DNA of 64,000 bases from Dactylonectria macrodidyma (lineage: Eukaryota > Ascomycota > Sordariomycetes > Hypocreales > Nectriaceae), in contig JAGMUV010000025.1 in assembly GCA_020744425.1 (NCBI GenBank), forward strand, positions 1 through 64,000, read 5' to 3'. The notes beneath the pieces are model-generated. The model did not search any database and was not told the origin of the DNA. It worked only from the letters and a program-made list of their open reading frames with translations. The translations under genes were made by a program, and so were the position numbers. Of the stretch, positions 59,045 to 64,000 are shown piece after piece (position 1 is the first letter of the stretch; each line of letters opens with the position of its first letter).

Positions 59045-61205
59045 AATCTGCAAGACGCCTGAGACCAGCCCCAATGACGTTATCAATCTCGAGAACATAA
59101 TCACCGTGAAACATCTGCGCCCAGAGCTTGGTCACCGTCATAGCCATCCGTCGAAAATGCGATGCGTCGTCCTCAATGATATCTAGAGTGTCCGCCAACG
59201 ATGTCTCCTTGATGATCCCAGTGATGATTCCCAACAACTTCCGCTCGACCTCACGAAGCCCATCGATGCCACATGATCCAATCGTTGTCGAAATTATTTC
59301 AAGCCATTCTTTAAGTAAAAAGGCGCATTCGAGACTGCAAAAAGAATTCTCGATGCTCCAGAATGTTGTCCTTGCGCGAGGTATCAGGCTGATTCCCAGT
59401 CGGACCGGTATGCTAAGCGCATGTGCAGCGTGAAGAACAGCTTTGTCAATATGCGAGGATCTACTGATCTTGGGTCTGCTGCCGATCATGCACAGTACAT
59501 CTCGAGTTAGGAGCCCTCGACAAGGGCGGATATCTGAGTTCAATCGAATGTACGCAAGCCGAAGCAACGCAGTCGAGTTTATTCCAAGAGGTCCCTCCAT
59601 TGATAAGGGATCAATGCTCGTTCCATGAGTGGCTTCCCACGAGAGTTGCCAATTGCAGAGGGCAGTTCCGAGAAGCCTGATGGTGTCTGGTTGCAGCAAT
59701 CCGGTCGACCCATGGCGGTCAATATAGATCTGCTGTAGCAGCCCATGAATGAGCACGTAATTGGCAAATGAGGATAGGCTTGCATCTTTGGCGATTCTGG
59801 CGCCTTCAAAGAGAGAATATATTCCCTTTTGGAATGGCTGTTCGACATGACGAGTGCTCCGGGCCCATTGAACTGCGTGCGTCGATTTCCACTGCTCCGC
59901 ATATCCAGGCAAGAACACGCCAATCTCATGGGTCATGAGAAGTGGAGGGATGTCAAATGCGATAGTGTGAAGGTTGAAAAGCACATATGCTGCAAAGAAT
60001 GTCCTTCGCCTTTCCTCAACCGCGATCCATGATGACCAATCAACAACATGTGGCATCTCATCTGATTCTGAGATGCCATTTTGTCTCACTAGCATAGCCA
60101 GCTGGCTGCCCATGGAAAGTGCGTCAGGAAATATCTTCTTGTCCGTCCACGAGGAGAAATGAATCAGCGTGATAAATGTTTGCATCTTTCCGAGATCGTC
60201 TCGTGTCTCCTGCGCCAATTCATCTTTCCCGGACAGCAACTCTGTCAAGACCTGGTGATCCCTGCGGCGCATATTCTCCATGAGAATTGCTTTGGCCATG
60301 TAGTAAAGTTTGTAGGACTCGGGGTACTCAAATCTGTACAATGATCCCAGTGCAGCTACCGCCAACATCAATTCGACGTCCTTCCGGTCCACTGAGAATG
60401 TTGCAGGATGTATAAATGGTAGATGCCCTTGAAGGCATCTGAAATATGCTTCTAGGTTTCGAGATATCGAATGTCTGGACGGAAGACAGCACCCAGCTGG
60501 AAGTACGTCGGAGTAGCCCTGGACCCTGAGACGGAAGCTTTCGTAGTTGGGCTCAGTAATGGACCACGGTTCATAATTGACATTTCCGATGTCTTTGGTC
60601 GGATTGTCATCCTCGGATTCGTTTCCGGCCTCGTTTTCGATATCATCCGCCAGTGGGAGACGAGAACTAAAACGTACAAAGCTGCTTTTCCGTGGGCGTT
60701 GCGCACTTGGAGTTGTGTCAAAGACGGGAATATTCAGGTCAAAGAGTGTTGCAGGCAGCATATCTTGGATCATAAAGCCGGGGTCCCAAAGCAGGTCCTC
60801 ATCAGGTATCCCTAAATCGCCTGGGTCGTACATGTTTGGCGTCTGTGATACCTCGACATTCGGTGGTGAGATGTCAGGTAGTACCGTATCCGGTGGCGAG
60901 GGATGTGATAGCCTGGCGTGACGTGCTAAGAGATCTCTTTTTGGACGTTAATTTATTTATCTGGATAGAAAAAAAGAAAAAAAAAGTTCTGCTCACTTTC
61001 TGGTAAAGCTTTGCCCGCAGTCACAGGCAAAAGGCCTCTCATTGGTATCTGCCGTTGCCTGTTAGAGAGTTGAGAGCATTTCAGGTGTCAAGTATCCGGC
61101 TGTCTCACGTGTGCGCTCATGCCGCCGTAAGTGTTCCCGCCGTGTGAACTGCTTGTTGCAGTATCGACACAGCGGAATAACGCTTTTGGGCCTGCCACGA
61201 GGCAT
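59031..61205 (-). CDS. C2H2 zinc-finger / fungal_trans transcription factor
   Basis: Three exons (61,205-61,109; 61,048-60,997; 60,936-59,031) join in frame to 684 residues. Two fingers are spread over the exons. Finger one is C13, C16, H29, H33 in CRYCNKQFTRREHLRRHERTH. Finger two is C41, C43, H56, H61 in FACDCGQSFTRKDLLARHA, with only one residue between its cysteines, a variant seen in fungal regulators. The bulk (about residues 180-600) is a fungal_trans regulatory domain with LPFIHPATFSVDR and EERRRTFFAAYVLFNL. The start at 61,205 is not certain: the region just upstream (CTAATCTGAC, then TTCAG) looks like an intron end. The gene is convergent with the MDR gene and is a candidate regulator of it. 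Confidence 0.85.
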
Positions 61206-61858
61206 CCACGTCTTGTGAACTGGAATGCCGCCTTTGGCTAGGTCTTGAGCTGAATGATTGTTGTAAGGTCAGATTAGTAATGGCGACAAGTTTCGTCAGA
61301 TGGAGGAGCCAGCACGCACGCACCCTAGATGACTAATAAGAGAGTGGGCTGTCAGACAGACTGCAAGAAGCGAAACCTCACACACTAACAAGACATTAAT
61401 ACCATCACCGCCATCGTTACTATAAGGAGATTTAGAGAATATCACTTCAAAGTTGGATACTTCAAGTGAAGCAATCAGATTAAGCTTGTCTTGTTAGAGT
61501 AATTAGCTCACTACTTGTAAAGTTGACGAATGAAAGGCGTCAAAATCGTTTCAATCACACATTAATCCAGAAGTAAAAGTTCTTAAATGTTAATCCCGCT
61601 ACTGTGTAGTCTCTCAATCCCTCGACTGCCAGGAATTGCTGTCAAAATCTGGTCGAGGTAGCACTCACAGGCACATGCTCTTGGAAAATTCAACTGGCGA
61701 AGGCAATCCTACAACAAAACTTGAGTTTGTTTATTTCAAATAAATAGTCATTCCCAGTTAGCCAATGCCATGATACGTTTATTATCACCTCCATACCATC
61801 AGTGACGACTAAACAAGGCGTCCAAGCCTCGCTCATCCCTCATGCATTAGTCTCATGG
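61206..61858. other. Intergenic, upstream of the C2H2 regulator
   Basis: About 650 bp holds the promoter and possibly a 5' leader exon of the regulator, and the 3' flank of the fusion gene. It is moderately AT-rich. No RNA gene or repeat is recognised. Confidence 0.55.
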
Positions 61859-63964
61859 TCACACCAGGTGCGTGGTATTGAACAGGCGGTTGCCAGTGTC
61901 GGTATTTTTCGTCCCAGTGTATTTATTGTCGGACAGCCGCAGCGCGACAATGCTGGCGCCATGACGGCCCATCAACTGGGTGAGCGCATGTGTCTCGGAG
62001 AGAGCCTCAGCTTGGACGACGCCAGCCACGACGACGATGCGGATGTTGGCTTGAAGGTCGTGGACATGCTCGATGAACTCTATGAGCGTCTTCCCGCTGT
62101 TGACCACCGAGTCCACCAGAATCACGGTGCGTTGGCGAGCTACGTGGTGTTCTTTGATGTCCGCTGCTGATGCGGCATGTATGAACATTGCCTGAGGGAA
62201 TACCTCGTTGACGCCAAACGCCATGGCCTCTCCGCCACGCATCAATGCCACGATGGAGGTTTCCTGCTCGTTGTGTAGCCGGTGACCTGTTGTTTGATGG
62301 CCCTGCACGTGTGGGATGGCATACTCCTCGAGCCCAATCAGTCGAGAGACAAATTCCACGGCCAAATACCGTCCGACATGGCTATGGGCTTCCCTCAGAG
62401 CAGGGCCAGCAACCGAAGCGTCGCGTGTCGGGGATGTTAGCAACTTTGCTGCGTCTTTGTCCGTGGCATGCAGTATCTCTATGGAGCGGCGACGCATGAT
62501 GGACCTCATAAAGTCCTCATCATGGAGATGAACCATCGGCAGCTTGTCCTCGTCCAGACGTGGCGGAGACTGGCTCGGGATTAGAACCTGTCGCGGTCGG
62601 AAGTTGTCATGGCGAATAGCATTAGAGAGTGCTTCATCCATGCTCGAGCTCCTGGCCTGCTTGTTGCCGACCACCACAATGGCATGGTCAGCCACCTTCA
62701 ACATAGGTAGATCCAAGGGACTGTCGCCGAATGCCCAGACGCATAGGTTGGCGTCGTTCTGGAGTTGAGAAACGATGGCCGCCTTGACGGCTGCAGTCAC
62801 GACCAGTCCGTCCGAGATTCTGCCCCCACCGATCACGTCGACGGCATTGGACAATCCGTGTCTCGCCAAGATCTTTTTCCAAACACGACCAAGACCGCAT
62901 GTGACAACCACAGCACCAATATGTTTCTGGCCTGTGACGAGTCGCAAGAGGGAGATGATCTCTGGGTGCATGGCCACTAACGAAGCTACCTTGTCACATA
63001 TCACGTCGAATGCTTCGTCGTCGACTGCATCTTCATAAAGCAAGGTCGCTTGATGAAAAGCTGCATCCGAGTAGCCCAAGGGGCTACTAAACAGCTCTTG
63101 TAGTGGACATGTGCCTTTGGTCCAGTCCGGTTCAGTCTGAGCAAATGTCTGCCAGAACAAAACACCAGTATCCTCAGCGGCGAGAGTCTTGTCTCCGTCC
63201 AACACCAGGACTGTCTCGAGGTTGTTGCGGCTGGGGAAGGCAAGACACGTATCCAGCGTCGCCCGCGCACATGCCAAATTGGATTCAACCGTGATGGGTT
63301 GTCCAAAATGCTGGATCAAGGCCAAGGCCCTTGGGAGCAATGTCTTAGGCTCGGAGATGAGCGAGAGTAGGATGTGGTGTTGGCGACAGAGGGTGCGGAT
63401 CATGGATATCTCTGCGTCTTGCCACTTGCGCAGGTGCTCGACATTAACAACAGCCCGGTCCTTCAGCTTGTCAAGCGAGCGGTGCTGCGAGATGACATCG
63501 GTAGGGACGTTCAAATAGATGATGTGTGTATAGGTCGCTAGATCATTTGAAGTGTAGACGGTTTGGCCGACAGCATCCTCCTCGGACCAGAACATCAAGT
63601 GCCCAGTCACGATGGCGATTCGTCCGCTGCGAGCACTCTCTTTTCGGATTGCGTCGACAGCTTGGGCACGCCAATGCGACTTGCGCCCTTCATCTAACTG
63701 ATGAAAGGCATCAAGTCCGCCAATTACAAGGGAGGCGATCATGTCGGAGCCTTCAAAGAAAGCAAATCGGGCAGGGTCGAGTTCCTGCCGCAGCTGGCTA
63801 AGTAGGAATGACTTGCCTGAGCCTGAAATGCCATAAAGTCCGATGACGGTCGGCTTAGGTGCAGCTCGAATGCCTAAGCTCAGGCCGGTACCGCTGGAGG
63901 CAGGAGGTGATGCTTCCCGGCTAGCGATGTCATTGCCGGTGTGGAGTGTGTTTGGAGTGGTCAT
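61859..63964 (-). CDS. P-loop kinase - HAD phosphatase - phosphoribosyltransferase fusion
   Basis: A single exon of 701 codons with three enzymatic parts. The first has a Walker A GISGSGKS (45-52), a likely small-molecule kinase fold. The second is a HAD phosphatase with LDGDKT (D256, D258, T260) and GDSPLDLP (413-420). The third is a uracil phosphoribosyltransferase-like domain with ALMRGGEAMAFGV (574-586) and the PRPP loop VDSVVNSGKT (617-626). All key residues I can check are present. The set would fit nucleobase or nucleotide salvage, where a monophosphate is made, phosphorylated and dephosphorylated by one chain, but the true substrates are unknown. The start at 63,964 lies 36 bp from the window end; upstream exons cannot be excluded. 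Confidence 0.85.
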   Translation of the reverse strand: MTTPNTLHTGNDIASREASPPASSGTGLSLGIRAAPKPTVIGLYGISGSGKSFLLSQLRQELDPARFAFFEGSDMIASLVIGGLDAFHQLDEGRKSHWRAQAVDAIRKESARSGRIAIVTGHLMFWSEEDAVGQTVYTSNDLATYTHIIYLNVPTDVISQHRSLDKLKDRAVVNVEHLRKWQDAEISMIRTLCRQHHILLSLISEPKTLLPRALALIQHFGQPITVESNLACARATLDTCLAFPSRNNLETVLVLDGDKTLAAEDTGVLFWQTFAQTEPDWTKGTCPLQELFSSPLGYSDAAFHQATLLYEDAVDDEAFDVICDKVASLVAMHPEIISLLRLVTGQKHIGAVVVTCGLGRVWKKILARHGLSNAVDVIGGGRISDGLVVTAAVKAAIVSQLQNDANLCVWAFGDSPLDLPMLKVADHAIVVVGNKQARSSSMDEALSNAIRHDNFRPRQVLIPSQSPPRLDEDKLPMVHLHDEDFMRSIMRRRSIEILHATDKDAAKLLTSPTRDASVAGPALREAHSHVGRYLAVEFVSRLIGLEEYAIPHVQGHQTTGHRLHNEQETSIVALMRGGEAMAFGVNEVFPQAMFIHAASAADIKEHHVARQRTVILVDSVVNSGKTLIEFIEHVHDLQANIRIVVVAGVVQAEALSETHALTQLMGRHGASIVALRLSDNKYTGTKNTDTGNRLFNTTHLV

Positions 63965-64000
63965 TGTAAGTACAACGAAGCTGGCCAGGTATTCGCTCGG

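Noticed and set aside
1..64000. tRNA and rRNA genes
   Set aside because: I saw no cloverleaf with A and B box sequences and no ribosomal segments on either strand.

Overview
The window looks like a chromosome segment of a filamentous ascomycete. Genes carry short GT-AG introns of about 46-189 nt. There are Zn(II)2Cys6 and C2H2/fungal_trans regulators, and a large block shows the C-to-T/G-to-A decay left by repeat-induced point mutation (RIP). The sequence falls into two compartments with a sharp border near 33.41 kb. I could run no searches, so all family names rest on motifs I recognise.

1-33.41 kb is an AT-rich, gene-empty graveyard of transposable elements. It holds three degraded pogo/Fot-type DNA transposons and about eight MITEs of roughly 420-440 bp with TA duplications and matching terminal repeats. 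It also holds an 8.24-kb Ty3/Gypsy LTR element (minus strand, 383-bp LTRs, TGTAT duplication), two further Ty3/Gypsy relics with recognisable RT, integrase and chromodomain remains, and several copies of an unclassified 1.1-kb repeat. The elements sit inside one another and their insertion order can be read. A GC-rich island (14.5-15.07 kb) stands unmutated within this block.

33.4-38.4 kb is a transition zone. It has a broken von Willebrand A-domain gene, a predicted tail-anchored protein of unknown function, a doubtful Cys-rich ORF and about 1.5 kb of apparently decayed sequence.

38.4-64 kb is ordinary gene-dense sequence. In order it contains a PEBP gene, an NRPS-like reductase (A-T-R), a Zn2Cys6 regulator, a DgoD-like galactonate dehydratase, an aldo/keto reductase, a DHDPS-family 2-keto-3-deoxy-aldonate aldolase, an MFS anion symporter of the Dal5 type, a second Zn2Cys6 regulator, an SDR, an MDR dehydrogenase, a C2H2/fungal_trans regulator, and a P-loop kinase-HAD-phosphoribosyltransferase fusion. 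The genes at 46.4-52.9 kb make a coherent non-phosphorylative sugar-acid route: uptake, dehydration, cleavage to pyruvate plus glyceraldehyde, and reduction of glyceraldehyde. A recurring GTCGGAAA element upstream of four genes from 39 to 53 kb suggests shared control.
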